A stretch of 64,000 nt of DNA, from assembly GCA_036346255.1 (NCBI GenBank), contig CM070639.1:5466001-5530000 (forward strand), read 5' to 3'. The stretch comes from Ampelocalamus luodianensis (lineage: Eukaryota; Streptophyta; Magnoliopsida; Poales; Poaceae). Each line of letters begins with the position of its first letter. The first letter of the stretch is position 1. This document shows positions 33,480-45,300 of this stretch, one piece after another. A program made the translations under genes and the position numbers. The notes below the pieces were generated by a model. It ran no database searches. It saw nothing but the letters and a program-made list of their open reading frames with translations, and had not been told where the DNA came from.

Positions 33480-34135
33480 CACTAATTCGCATTCACATAA
33501 ATCACACAATTAGTCACAGAAACTACCTTCTGGCCACTAGCCTTCTGGGTCGAAGGGCGCCGGGCGCCGGGGCGCGTGACTGCCGAAGGCCCGAAGTGCC
33601 GAAGACCGGAGCGGAGAGGGGAAGCCGGAGGCCGGAGGCCGGAGCGGAGTGGGAGACCGCCGCCGCCCGCCCTCGCGGCCTCGCCTAGTCGCTTGCTGCC
33701 AGGGCGAGTCCAGAGGGCGAGGCGGCTAAGCGAGTGCGGAGTGCCCGAGTGGGAGATCCGGAGGCCGGAGCGAGAGGAAGGCGGCGGGCCGGAGCGGAGA
33801 GGGAGACCGCCGCCGCCCGCACCACGCGCCCTTGAGGCCTCGCCGCGCCACCGCGTCCGCGCTGTGCTCCTCGCCTCTGGCCGCCTCGCCCTCTGACTCG
33901 CCACGGCCGCCGCGCGCCGTGCCTCGCCGCTGCCGCCGCGTCGTCCGTGGTCGCCGCTAGCGCTAGGTTTAGCGCTGGGAGCCTGGGAGCAGCTGCTCAT
34001 TTCCTTTTGTGGCTGGGGGCCTGGGGTGCTGGCCGCTTGGGCGTGGGTGCATGGGGATTAGTGGGCTAGGAGTTGGGCCGAGTCAACGGGGGTCCGCGCG
34101 CGCTGGAGCTCGGGCAAATGGAGGGTCCGCCCCTG
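33480..34135 (-). other. GC-rich 5' region of the hAT element
   Basis: A long biased frame rich in Arg/Gly/Pro/Ser overlaps others on the opposite strand. It contains an internal imperfect repeat (GGAGACCGCCGCCGCCCGC at about 33650 and about 33800). Likely promoter or leader sequence of the transposase gene; I do not call it a protein. Confidence 0.55.
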
Positions 34136-34238
34136 CACGGCAGCGTTTTCTGGTTTTCTTTCCTCTATTGCTGGCTAAAACTGATTACAATAGGTGTGTT
34201 TTTATTTAGATATGTCATATACACAACGATTACTAATA
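34136..34238 (-). repeat. direct-repeat arm 2, second part
   Basis: Resumes the arm after the hAT element, matching 28795-28902 (GCAGCGTTTTCTGG...GATTACTAA). It ends where the carboxylesterase pseudogene begins. Confidence 0.65.
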
Positions 34239-35080
34239 TGCTCCGCCGTCTCCTCGTCGGTCGGCTCAGCCACGCCTAGGTTCAGGTAGAACAAGTGATC
34301 CATGCCGGGGCTCAGCACCACCTCGACGTCCTTCCCGGCGTGCCGCATCGCGTTGATGTACTCGACCTGCCGGTCCCACAGCGGGTCAATGGACGTGACC
34401 TTCACCAATAGCGCGCACAGCGAGCGCCGACAATGGCGCCGCCGTGTCCCCGACGGGCCAGATGTAAGGGTGGTCTCTCGTGGCACCTTTGGGGAGAACC
34501 AGCGACACGAACCTGTCCACCAACTTGTAGTCCATGGTGCACCAGGTTGACTCCCATGCTGTCACATTTTGGAAACACACGTGACAATGCAACTCGGCCA
34601 CGGCCTTGAGCTTGCCCGCCGAGTCAGACGTCGTCTCGGGAACGGGCTCAGGTGGAACCTCGGGCTGAGCGAGCGACCTCAGCCAAGTGAGGGCAGCATA
34701 GCCAGCAGCTATGGCCGCTGGGAGTGGGTGCTCCGAAGCAAGGGGAAGGGTGATGGACACAATACCAGCGATAGGGATCGAAGCGGCGAGGCGGGCGTAG
34801 AAGCAATGGTATAACGCCCAGGTGGGATCGCTCATGCAAAATACACCAGCGTGAAAGTGGAGGAGGACCGGAAGACGATGGGAAGACGACGGCCGACCAA
34901 GGGGCCGCCTGGCCCGCCTCCGGGAGGTGGAGGCGGAGGGGTGGCTTGGCTTGGCTTGGCATGGATGTCATGTGCAGTTACGCCATTGCGCGGCACGTCG
35001 TACGGTGCAACGATGGTCGCCAATTGGCGCTCGACGGCGCCGCCGTCGTAGATTTTGAGCCATCCCCCGATGTTGTCCAC
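34239..35080 (-). pseudogene. carboxylesterase (CXE / GID1-like alpha/beta hydrolase) pseudogene
   Basis: Minus strand: VDNIGGWLKIYDGGAVERQL (from 35080) then PYDVPRNGVTAHDIH. A changed frame gives PLRLHLPEAG, another LPIVFRSSSTF, then from 34835 DPTWALYHCFYARLAASIPI and LASEHPLPAAIAAGYAAL. The end carries DPLWDRQVEYINAMRHAGKD and LSPGMDHLFYLNLG, the block with the catalytic aspartate and histidine of plant CXEs. No ATG lies in the first frame (a TAA is four codons before the expected start), at least three frame changes occur, the HGGG oxyanion motif is disrupted, and the C-terminus is cut at the copia arm. Substrate cannot be inferred. Confidence 0.85.
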
Positions 35081-35639
35081 TAGTTTCTTGCTGGTGAGAT
35101 GGCTTTAGCTAGGTTTTTGTGTGCTTAAACTATGTTGTATCGCTTGATGAAATGATAACCACGGGTTAGGAGCTCCGGCTTATATAGGAGAACTTCCAAG
35201 GATTGTTCTTGGGAATATTCTTTTTCGTTTGTATGTTTAGCGATTACTGTGATCTGTCATCGGCATATCTATGTGTGAAAAGGAATTAAATTTGCAGTTA
35301 AAGAGAAACAGAATTTTCTGTTTGCCGCCGTCCATGCTGAAAATTCTAAAATTGATTGCGCTAATACGTGGGAAATGCAGATAGCAGGGAACTGTCCCAA
35401 CAATTCTGGCAATTGACTTGCATAATCTGTTGGTGTTGCTGCTTTAATGGGCTTATTTTTCATTGAGCATTCGTCATTCGTCAACGAAAGCTATATTCGG
35501 CCGGCATTACAATATTTACATTTGACTCTTGTTTCCTAAGCAAAAGTGCGGGCCACCAAAAAATTTCTCCATTTCGTACTGCATTTCCGTCCCTTCTCCA
35601 AAGTAGTTTTGCAGAATCAAGACAAAGTTTGTTGGGAGA

Positions 35640-35859
35640 GGTCCCCGCGCTACCTCGAACCGACGATAACCCCGGACGAAGTCCGGGGCCAACCTCGACG
35701 AGACGTGACTCATCAAGGGATCCACCCCGGACATAGTCCAGAGACCAATCTCGTACGAGGTCCAGGGGCCAACATCGGCGAGGCGTGATTCATCGTGGGA
35801 TCCACCTCGAACAAGGTCTAGAAGCCAATCCCGGGCGAGGTCCGGAGACCAACCATGAA
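35640..35859. repeat. degenerate tandem repeat, left part
   Basis: About three imperfect units of roughly 80 bp with recurring GGGATCCACC-CGGAC, GAGGTCCGGGG-CCAACC and GCGAGGCGTGA-TCATC motifs. It continues after the inserted TG...CA element at 40352. Confidence 0.75.
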
Positions 35860-35864
35860 CAAGG

Positions 35865-38800
35865 TGTAACATCCCCATTTTGGCTTGGGTTTCAAATGTA
35901 AGAAATTGAGGGTAAATTAAAACTTTTCTTACATCCTTGTGCTTTTGAATTTTTCTGAAAATTCTTGTAAAAGAATTTTGGAAAATTCAAATCAAAAGCC
36001 TCATTTATCAAGACAACAACCTCCTTGATGAAATCTCATGTCAAACCCTTGGAAATAATTTTTCCTTGGTTCTAAGGTTGCTTGGTAACACCTCTGAATT
36101 ATTTCATAATTTTTGGAAATTATTTGAAATATTTTAGAGGCAAGTCAAACCTGGTCAAACCATCGAAATAACCTTCTCGAATTTCTTGAGAAATTTTCAG
36201 TGCACAAAACCTCTGGAAATTTTATGGAAGGTAAACCCCAAGGTAAGCAAGCTCCAGTTAAAATTTCATAAATTTTGGAGTTGATTTGATACCTCACCAA
36301 ATCCCCAAAGTTTCAGCCTTTAAAATCAAAACCAAACCGGCTTGCACTTTGTTCCTCGGCGCGAAGTCGGGCTCGGCTCGAGTCACTTGACTCGACCGAG
36401 CCAACTAATCGTACTCGGCTCGGGCGGCGACGCGTTGTGGACCGTTCGATCTCCATCGCTCGGTCCACATTTGCACCTCCTCGCGTCGACGCGGCCGCAT
36501 GATGACCTCGGATGGACATCGGACGGTGGCGCGTCGTCGTTCTCCTCTCGCTCGCGCGGCGCAGCCGCCGCGCGTCAACGGCGCCATGGCGGGAGTTGGT
36601 AAGCGCAGCGCTGGGTCATCTCGCAACGGGTCCTCGCGCATTTATTGCCGTCGTGCTCCCGCCCGTGAGGCCACTTCACCGCTGCTCCGCCGCTCCTCTC
36701 GTCCGTGCGGCGTTGGCACCGAGGCAAGCGCCGCTGCCTCCTGCTCCTCGCCTACTTAAGCCCCGTGCTCCTCCACGACCTCCCTTTCACCTCTGCGCAA
36801 CTCGATCTAGTACTCTCTGTGTGTGTTTGAGCTCCAAAACCCCAAACCGCCAGCGCCATTGCCGAGCCTCAAGCTCACGGTGAAGCGGTACCACGCTGGT
36901 TCCCGGCTCCTCCTTGCTCTGTTGCATCCTCTCACCCCGGTGGTGCTTAACACCGCTCCTTTTAGTCGCCGCAGCGGAGCGCGGATTCAGATTTCCAAAT
37001 CGGCGCAACTACCCTTTCGTCCCGGCTCAGTAAGTCCCCATCCCTTGATTCCTTGCTCTGGGAGCACCCTTGGGGTGTGCTGGTGCTATGCTGATGACCG
37101 GTGTGGCTGGCCTTGCTCAGGTTGACCCCTCCGCAGTGAAGCTCCCCGCACCGCCGCAGGCCCTCGTCGCCAGCCCATCTTCGGCATCCCCGTCCTCACC
37201 GCGTCATCCGGGTGAGTCCCTAGACCCCTAGGGTAGCTCAAGCAAACGCTAAATCACCTAGGGCGTAGCCGTAGCTCGATCGGCGTAAAATTTTGTAGAT
37301 CTGCCCCGCCGCCGCCTATCTCTGCCGCCGGCTCACCTCCGGTGACCTCAGTGGCGCCGAGCCCTTCCCTTAAGTCCCTAATGCCTTCCTAGTGCTCGCA
37401 CCTCCCGTTTATTGCGGCTTAGCCATTTCACCATTGCCGTGTTTCCCGTAGCGGTCACCCCCGCTCCGCCGCGTCGCACCGCCGCCTCCGTCCACCTCCG
37501 GCGAAGTCCCGGCTGCCCTTAGGTGCGCAATAGTGCTAGGATCCCATTTTGGCCCTTGGCCGGCGTCGCCATGGCGATCCTCGCCGGCGACACGCCGAGC
37601 AAATTCGCGGCCGGGAGCTCCTCTGTTGTCGGACGGAGCTCCAGGTCGGGGGCGACGTGGCCCATTGGTGGTCGTCCGATCCAGAGATCTACGGCCCTCA
37701 GCTCTCCACGTCGCCGCCTCTTCTGCGCGCTTAGTTCCTGTAACGCGCATGGTTCAACCGGGGACGTCCGATCTGAGATCAACGGCCCAGGATGGGCGAG
37801 CATCCGCTCGGTCCGATTGTCATCTCGATCTGGGTTGTTGGATCTTGATCCAACGGCGAGCCTCCATGGGTCCTGTGCGTGTGTGCTGTGCGCGCCGTGC
37901 GCGTGGGCCGTCCGATCCAGGATCGACGGCTCTCACTCGTCCACGTCTCCGGGTGTTAGGAAAGTCCCGAGAGTGCTAAGTCCAGAAATCAGTATCACAT
38001 TAGGGTCTTGTCATTTTCATATCTTTGTCATCTTAGCTCCAAATTAGATGGTTCCAATTTTGTTAGCTTCCTTATAACTTGAACTTAAATAGAAAAATAA
38101 CTAGAGACCATGATAAAACATGGAAAACCATTTTCAAAAATATTAAACAAGTGAACTTAATACTGTTTTTCAGAACGTTAGCAAACTTGTAAAATGCATA
38201 ACTTTTAATCTATAGATCATTTTTGTATGAATCCAATTGGATTAGCTTCCACTGATAGTGTGTTTGCTAGGAAAATTGGTTTCACAAATTTTAATGTTTT
38301 TAGAAATCATAAGGATCATATTTTAATTTAATACCCTAAACAATTTAGACAAATCATAACTCTTTCAATATAACTCCAAATGACCTGAAATTTTATATGG
38401 CTCATCACTATACCAGTAGGTAGCTACCATAAAAATTTAAGCTTCCAAATCTTTCTAGAAAATGTTTTTGCTCTGATGCTAATTATGGCCGAAAATAGGT
38501 TTTTAGAGAATATCTTTTGCACCACAAATCCAAATTAGGTTTTTCCAGTTCCTATGTCTAGGTATAATCGTATTCTACCTTGTGTATAAATTTAAATCGC
38601 ATTTGGATAATTTTTGCTTGCTCTTTTGTTTAAGTGTTGCTCGTCTTATTGGTTGTTTTCGCTCTTTCGCTTAGGATTCGATATTTGCGGTAACCCAGAA
38701 CGACCCTCCGCAACAATTTGAGCAACAGCAAGAAGGCAAGCGGTTTGATCATTTCCCATTCAATCCCATTACTTTTAAAGTCTAATACTTTGTTTAAACT

Positions 38801-40346
38801 GTATGTATGCATTGCTATTTGGTTGTTAAATTGATTAGTTAATCCTAGTTGCATAATCTGTAGGTAAATCAATATCCTCTACTACCTAAGCCTAGGTTAT
38901 TTGCTGTGATTAGAGTTCGTTGGATGAGCTCTTGTCACTTAGTAGATTCGAATAAATATTGCTTAGCCATGCCTAGTTATCGGTAGTATTGGGCGATCAT
39001 CGACTTAGTCGGTGATCTTGATCACACTCTCGCTATTATTATTCCATTATACCCAACCCTTGTGTTTTACCAATTTGCAAATCAAAAGCGAAAACAAAAA
39101 TTATATCTTGGCTTGGGCATAATGGTATGTTGGGTGATCTGTTGGGTGTGATTGGAATGGTGCCTAAGTCCTTAAGGACCGAGTTACTTGTGCCATTGAT
39201 CCAAGCAATTATTGCGTACTAACCACACGAGGGGATATGGAACCTCTCTTGACTAAGTACTTTGGGAGGTGTTAATTATGAGCCGGTCGGTGGGTGTGTT
39301 CTGTGTGTGTGTGTTTGTGGTGTTGGAGGAGCATTAGCAGCCGGTTAGGTTGTCTAATGTGTCTTTCTCCGTGGGTTGCGGCTCTTAATTAGCATCGTCC
39401 ATTGGAAAGCGTCTTGTTAGACTTAGCCATGCCTCGCATACCAAAGGAAGTGTGCTAACCGTGGCTGGTGGAAAGGCGGTCTATCGTGTGGGTACATTGG
39501 TACACCTGCGCAGGTTAAAACTATTCGAATAGCCTCGTCTAGGTTATGGACACGCTTGGTTATTTCCCGCAAGAACTAGACTACAACCTTTTAAAAACTT
39601 AAACTTGACATGGGTGGTATGAAGGGAACTTCATGCTATTGTTGTGGTGACTATGGGTTAGTCGCTTCTAGGTTGGTGTTGTCATCTATCTATTGTTATA
39701 ATTGTCTCTCTTTTATTTGAACAATAAAAGTTAATTGCAAACTTGCCTTGAATCTATTACCTTATTGCAAATGGAAACTTGCTTTATGCTGAAAATGAGT
39801 CCAAAGCTTCATCCACTTAAATAAAGCTTGCATGTAGTTAATTATAGTTCTGTTATCTCACACGTCAGTCTTGCGAGTACAAAAACAAGTTTTGTACTCA
39901 TCTGCTTTGCTTAATATTAATTGTTGCAGAGGAAGAAGGTGAGCCCCAAGGGCCTCACTTTTGTGAGCTGTGTTGCGGCGCTGTTTGGGACGATTAGCTT
40001 GGCGGTCCGGTTGGTTGCCTTGTGGGTAAAGGCACGCCGATTGGCTTTTGTTTATCGCCATCATATGGCCATTTTGCTTCCGCTGTTTAATTTAGTTGCC
40101 TATGTGTTAATTGGTCGGTCGGCCTCTCTTTTGTAATAACTCTCCTTATATTATCTGTGTCTTTCAGTTGTTGCTTTGCTTCGGCTCTATGTGTATGAAT
40201 GGAATTGATGCATGATTTTGTAACGGGGTGTGTATACTGCAATTCTGGGAAGTATACATATCTCGAGGCTTGGTTTATTTGATTTGTACTGTTAGGACCA
40301 AGTGGATGGTTAAACAGTACAAGCCGAATAAACCGGGGTCCTCACA
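35865..40346 (+). repeat. 4,482-bp TG...CA element, probably a very long solo LTR
   Basis: Begins TGTAACATCCCC and ends GGGGTCCTCACA, flanked by identical CAAGG (35860-35864 and 40347-40351). The two flanks join to restore the degenerate tandem repeat, so this is one insertion. Inside: AT-rich start, a GC-rich part from about 36340 to 37980 with several splice-like CAG/GTAAGT contexts, then AT-rich text. No gag or pol motif was found, and I see no long direct repeat between its two ends, so a solo LTR of a gypsy (Tekay-like) family fits better than an element with two LTRs. The GC-rich open frames inside are not taken as genes. Confidence 0.75.
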
Positions 40347-40351
40347 CAAGG

Positions 40352-40435
40352 TCAGGGGACAACCTCAGTGAGGCGATACATCGGTGCACCCACCCCGGAC
40401 CCGGTCCGAGGTAGCCACATGGCGAGGTCCCGTTG
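40352..40435. repeat. degenerate tandem repeat, right part
   Basis: Continues the units from 35640-35859: CAGGGGACAACCTC, GCGATACATC and CACCCCGGACC. Confidence 0.7.
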
Positions 40436-42328
40436 ACACTAGCATAGATGGAAGGCCGACGACATCATGTATCTCGGATGCGGCGGGACCCACTAGGGTG
40501 CAGGTTCACCCATTTAGGGTTTGGGTTCACCAGCCTCGCCCCGGGGCTTAGAGGGAGGCCAGGGTGGCGGCGGTGGTGCCACTGCCGGACGCGAGCAAGA
40601 AGGAAGGAGGTGGGCGGTGGAGGTCGGCGAGGCAACGAGACCGGAGTGGTTAGGAGGAGGTGGGAGGTGTCGGCGGTAGCCGCCGGTGACAAGAAAGACG
40701 GCGGCGGTGAGAGGTGGACATGGGGCAAAGGTGGAGACGGGCGGCGAGGGAGGAGCTCGTCGGTGGCCCTCGCCAGCGCCAGAGGCAGCATCGGAGAGGC
40801 AGCCGGAGGCAGTGCAGGGTGGAGGTGGCGGCGGATGGGGTGGGGTGGGTAGGGTTAGAGTTTGACCGTTGAATTTATATAGGGATTGAGGGGGTTAAAG
40901 AGGACGATTGGATCTAGATTCGATGGGTAAAGAAATGGCTAATGCTTAGAGGCAGACGTCCGATCCATGAACTTTAATCGGACGCTTCCACTCCCAAGTC
41001 CCAACAGGCGATAGCTAGCCCCCACTCTTCCTCAGTCTCTTCGACATTCCTGCGTGAGGCCTCCACTCCCTTCTCTCTTTCTAGAGGGCCAATGGGTCCA
41101 GCTTTGGCTGTTGTGTGCCACCATGTCCCACCTTTGCCAGCTTGAGTCACCGTCATGTCCCACTAGGGCTTGCATCGACCATCACCATGCCGGCATGCCC
41201 TATCACCGTGTAACACTGCTGCTCGGGTCGGAGCTGAGAGGGAGAGGGGGGAGGGGAGGGGATGCAGCCTTGAAGAGGAGCAGTGGCCTAGAAAGGGAGC
41301 ACGAAGGAACTGCAACTTCTCTACCTCTCACTCCATGGATTCCTTTGGAGATCTGTGGGAGATTTGATATAAATTTGGGGATTTCTAGGGAGCTCATGGG
41401 GATTGTCTTACTTTGGTTTTGTGCGATTGGAGAAGAAGCTTGAGTTGGGAAGAGCACGGATCATGGGCACAGGATGAGCTGGGAAAAGCACAGCCATGGG
41501 AGGAGGCGGCAAGCTGGAAGATAAGGAAGGTGGGAAGAGCACAGCCACAGGATGAGTTGGGAAGAGCACGGACCATAGCAACTTGCCGCATGCCTCCCTC
41601 CCTCCGAGTATGTTTTTGTTGTATAAGTTTCTCGAATTTGTTGCAACATAATTTCCTTCTTGTTGCAGAAAGCAATTTTCTTTGTTGCAATGTTTCTAGA
41701 AAACGATTTTCTTTGTTGCAATGTTTCTTTCTAAAATCTTGTAGTAAGAGATATTTTGTTGAAGTAGACTCATTGATTTGTTGCATTGTGGTATTTTTTT
41801 TGTTGCATTGCGGTATTTTTCTTGTTGCATCAGGGTTGTTGTTTTATTGCACCGGTTGTTACAATTGGTTTGTTGCAACTGATTTGTTGTAGCAACATTT
41901 CTCAATGATTAAAACAATTGTTTCATTTTGTTGCGGCGTGTACTTACAAAAATGTTGTAGTAAGTGTCTCTAATTGTTACTGGTATTTTCATATGTTGCA
42001 ATGTCTTAACCATGTACATTCGTTTGTTTGGGAAGACTGAACTAGTTTTAAAGTATTACTAAATTGTATACTCATAGTTTCATCCAATTTTGGTATGAAA
42101 ATAAATATTTCAAATATTTTTTTGATATTGCTAATGCAATTTTTCAGTTTTGTTGCAGGCGTTGATTACAAATGTTATGGGTGTAATTCACGTATGTTGC
42201 TCTGAAGGTACGATGAAAATTCCCAGCCAAATTGACCGAATGGTATGAAAATTTTTAAGCAAGTGTGCAATAAATCAACCCCAAAACCCTTGTCGAGCCT
42301 AACCGACGAATCAAATCGCATCGCATCC
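40436..42328. other. intergenic region upstream of ALG11
   Basis: 40448-40860 is GC-rich with open frames on both strands and no motif. 41440-41590 has an imperfect repeat around 'gaagagcac' and 'caggatgag'. 41630-42005 is unusually rich in TTGTTGCA and its variants (more than ten). The ALG11 promoter and 5' UTR must lie in the last part. Confidence 0.5.
41630..42005. repeat. cluster of TTGTTGCA motifs
   Basis: More than ten copies of TTGTTGC(A/G) at irregular 10-40 bp spacing, often followed by AATG or ATT. The short minus-strand open frames rich in CNN-type residues are by-products of this motif. Confidence 0.7.
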
Positions 42329-45300
42329 ATGGGGATCTTAGCCAGCCTCCTCACCCTCCTCGCTCTCGCCCTCCGGCGCCTCCTGCGCCGCCCCGCGCCC
42401 GCCTCTGCGGCGGGGTTCTTCCACCCCTACACCAACGACGGCGGCGGCGGGGAGCGCGTGCTTTGGTGCGCGGTGCGCGCCGTGCAGGAGTTCTGCCCCG
42501 GCCTCCCTTGCACCGTCTTCACCGGCGACGCCGACGCCTCGCCCGATGACCTCGCCGCCCGCGCCCTCGACCGGTTCGGTGTCCGTCTCCTCCGCCCGCC
42601 GCAGGTACAGCACAGCCCGATCGTGCGGGCGTGCAAATGATGGATCTTGGGGGCGGTTGACTAGTTGTTTCTTGCAAATTTAAATACATTTAGTTCAGAT
42701 GATGGATCTTGGGGCGGTTGATTAGTCGTTTATTGTAAGTGATTAGTTTTATTTAGTTTGTCTCAGCTGTGCAGTTAGGGTAAAATTTGGTTAGGACCTG
42801 CTTGTCACGGACTCTGAATAATACTTGATTATCTCGTCTGAAATTTTACTTGATTATACCGCTTAGTGATTCCTTACTGGGTAAAAGATAAACTTTGTTT
42901 TCTTTTATAGGCTTATAGCTGCTATTGTTTCCCCAATTTACCTAGACCAGTCTTTGTATAGTAGCTGTTTTCGTAGATAATAACTAATGACTAGCTAGAA
43001 GCTAATTTTGATTAAGGTTGTATCTTTGGGGAAGGTCTTATTGGTTTGCTTAGTAAGTATGACCCATGTTTTCTAGAGCTTGTTCTGTTATTCCATTTCT
43101 AGAACAAAGAATGTGACACGATTTGTTTGATTGTATTGAATTTGGTTGGGCTGTACTTTTTTATTGATAATTGTTGTTAGTCTTTTATACCATCCATTTT
43201 ATATTAAAAACTGTACCTTGGTAGTTGGTATCTTTAGGTGGACACTGCTCATGGGAAAAGTGCGGTTGTCATTCTAGTCAGAATCTTTGGTGGTTTATAA
43301 GCTAGAATCATAGTTAAAAGAAACAATAATGATGCTGAATTCTTTATAAAAGGCTGTTGTGTCTGAAGGTTTCCTTTATATTTTTACATGCAAATTGAGT
43401 GCAGTGCCCTGTAGAGGGATTTGGAGCATGTTCCAATGTTTGTTTAACGAAGTGCATCTTATATTAACTTCCTGAAATAAGATAAATGCATGCTACCTTT
43501 TGTACTTCATATGAGCGCATCACTGCATAATATTGCACTTGCCTATTATATTTGGGGAAAAAAATAAATAATTCATTTTGTAACAGATGTGACATACTGG
43601 CACTAGCATAAAATTGTTTGGGATGCATTTTCAGGTCATTCACTTGAATAAGAGAAAGTGGATTGAAGCAAGCACGTATCCCCACTTCACAATGATTGGG
43701 CAAAGTCTTGGCTCAGTTTATCTTGCATTGGAGGCTCTTAATAAATTTACCCCGCAGTTTTACTTTGATACAAGTGGCTATGCTTTTACATATCCACTGG
43801 CTCGGCTATTTGGTTGCAAGGTCATCTGCTACACTCATTATCCGACAATCAGTTCTGATATGGTTGAACGTGTTAAGCAGCACAGTTCTATGTATAATAA
43901 CAACTCTCGTATCGCTGAAAGGTATACACTACACAGAGTGCTTAACTTGCATTCTTCTTATTGGGCTACCAATATGTGTAATTCAGTAAACCATGGTGCA
44001 TTTTTGTATATGGGAAATCAAAATCTTACCATACATGATAAAACAATGGCAAAATAATGTGTTAGCTAATCATGCCTGTTCTCATATGTTAATCTATGCT
44101 ATGTTCTTTCTTAACCCATGTCTCTTCCCTCTTAAGATATAATCTGGATTAATAGCATTATGCAATAATGAATTAATAATTTTTTTGCGCACTTCTTCTT
44201 TAACATTTAATTACTATCAGTTAACTCAATTTGATTTTGGCAACCTAAAAGTGTTCTGCAGATGCTATAGCTGTACATCAGTTTTTGCCTGTCTTTCTTG
44301 CCCTACATGTGATCGATTGAGTTTTTCCTTTTCTTGTATAATGATACTAACCATGAAGACTAACTGGGTATTCTTTTGGCTGTAGCATTTGGCTATCCCG
44401 ATGCAAAATCCTGTACTATACCATATTCAGTTGGCTATATGGTTTGGTGGGTTCATGTGCACATCTTGTGATGGTGAATTCCTCATGGACAAGATCCCAT
44501 ATTGTAAATATTTGGAAGATCCCAGAGCGTACTAAGAGGGTATACCCTCCATGCGATACTTCTGCCCTGCAGGTATCTCCTGATTCCAACCATGTATGTT
44601 CCTATATTTTTCTCTTCAATCCCAATAAATTCTGTGCTGTGATCATGTGATCACATTATGGAAACAAGGAATTGATTAAAATTACTTATGCATTCTTTTT
44701 CATGGTAGTCTAGTATGTAATCATTTGGAGATGATTTGGTTGGTTCTCATCAGAAACATTTGTTGAATAAAACAGATGCTTCCCCTGGAAAGACAAATAA
44801 CGCATCCTATTCTTATATCGGTTGCACAGTTCCGTCCGGAAAAGGTATGCCAACTTCCTATTACATCAAATTATAGTACAAGAGCTTACCATTCACTCAC
44901 TAGAGTACAAATTACCCTTTTTGCTCTCTGCTCTCCCCCAGGCCCATGGTCTTCAGCTGGAGGCATTTGCACTTGCTCTTCAAAGGCTAGACCCGGACTT
45001 ACCCAAGCCAAAGCTTCAATTTGTCGGTAGTTGCCGGAATAAAGAGGATCTGGAAAGATTACAAAAGCTTAAGGAACGATCCACGGAGCTACACATAGAT
45101 GAGCTTGTGGAGTTCCACAAGGATCTCTCTTACAGGTCTTGTGTTCAAACTACTACTAACTTCTCAGTTCTCATCATGTAAGTTCTTCTAGTGATTAACA
45201 TATATATTCATGGATGTAACAGGGACTTGGTACAGCTTCTAGGCGGTGCCATTGCTGGGCTCCATTCAATGACTGATGAGCATTTTGGAATTAGTGTTGT

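Larger units (their letters stand above)
29639..34135 (-). mobile_element. hAT transposon, 4,497 bp, with exact TIRs and TSD
   Basis: Perfect 13-bp inverted ends CAGGGGCGGACCC, flanked by identical 8-mers CACGGCAG (29631-29638 and 34136-34143). The element encodes, on the minus strand, a TTF-finger/hAT-dimerisation transposase that is now broken, and has a GC-rich region (33480-34135) at its 5' end. A LINE fragment sits inside the transposase gene. The intact ends suggest a fairly recent insertion into a copia LTR. Confidence 0.95.

Noticed and set aside
33482..34000. 172-codon frame at the hAT 5' end
   Set aside because: Biased Arg/Gly/Ser composition and internal repeats; treated as leader or promoter sequence of the hAT element.
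36512..38047. Several GC-rich frames of 100-174 codons
   Set aside because: Inside the 4.48-kb TG...CA element; competing frames on both strands and no recognisable domain.
40448..40852. 134-codon Gly/Arg-rich frame
   Set aside because: No motif, equally long frame on the other strand; typical of GC-rich grass intergenic DNA.
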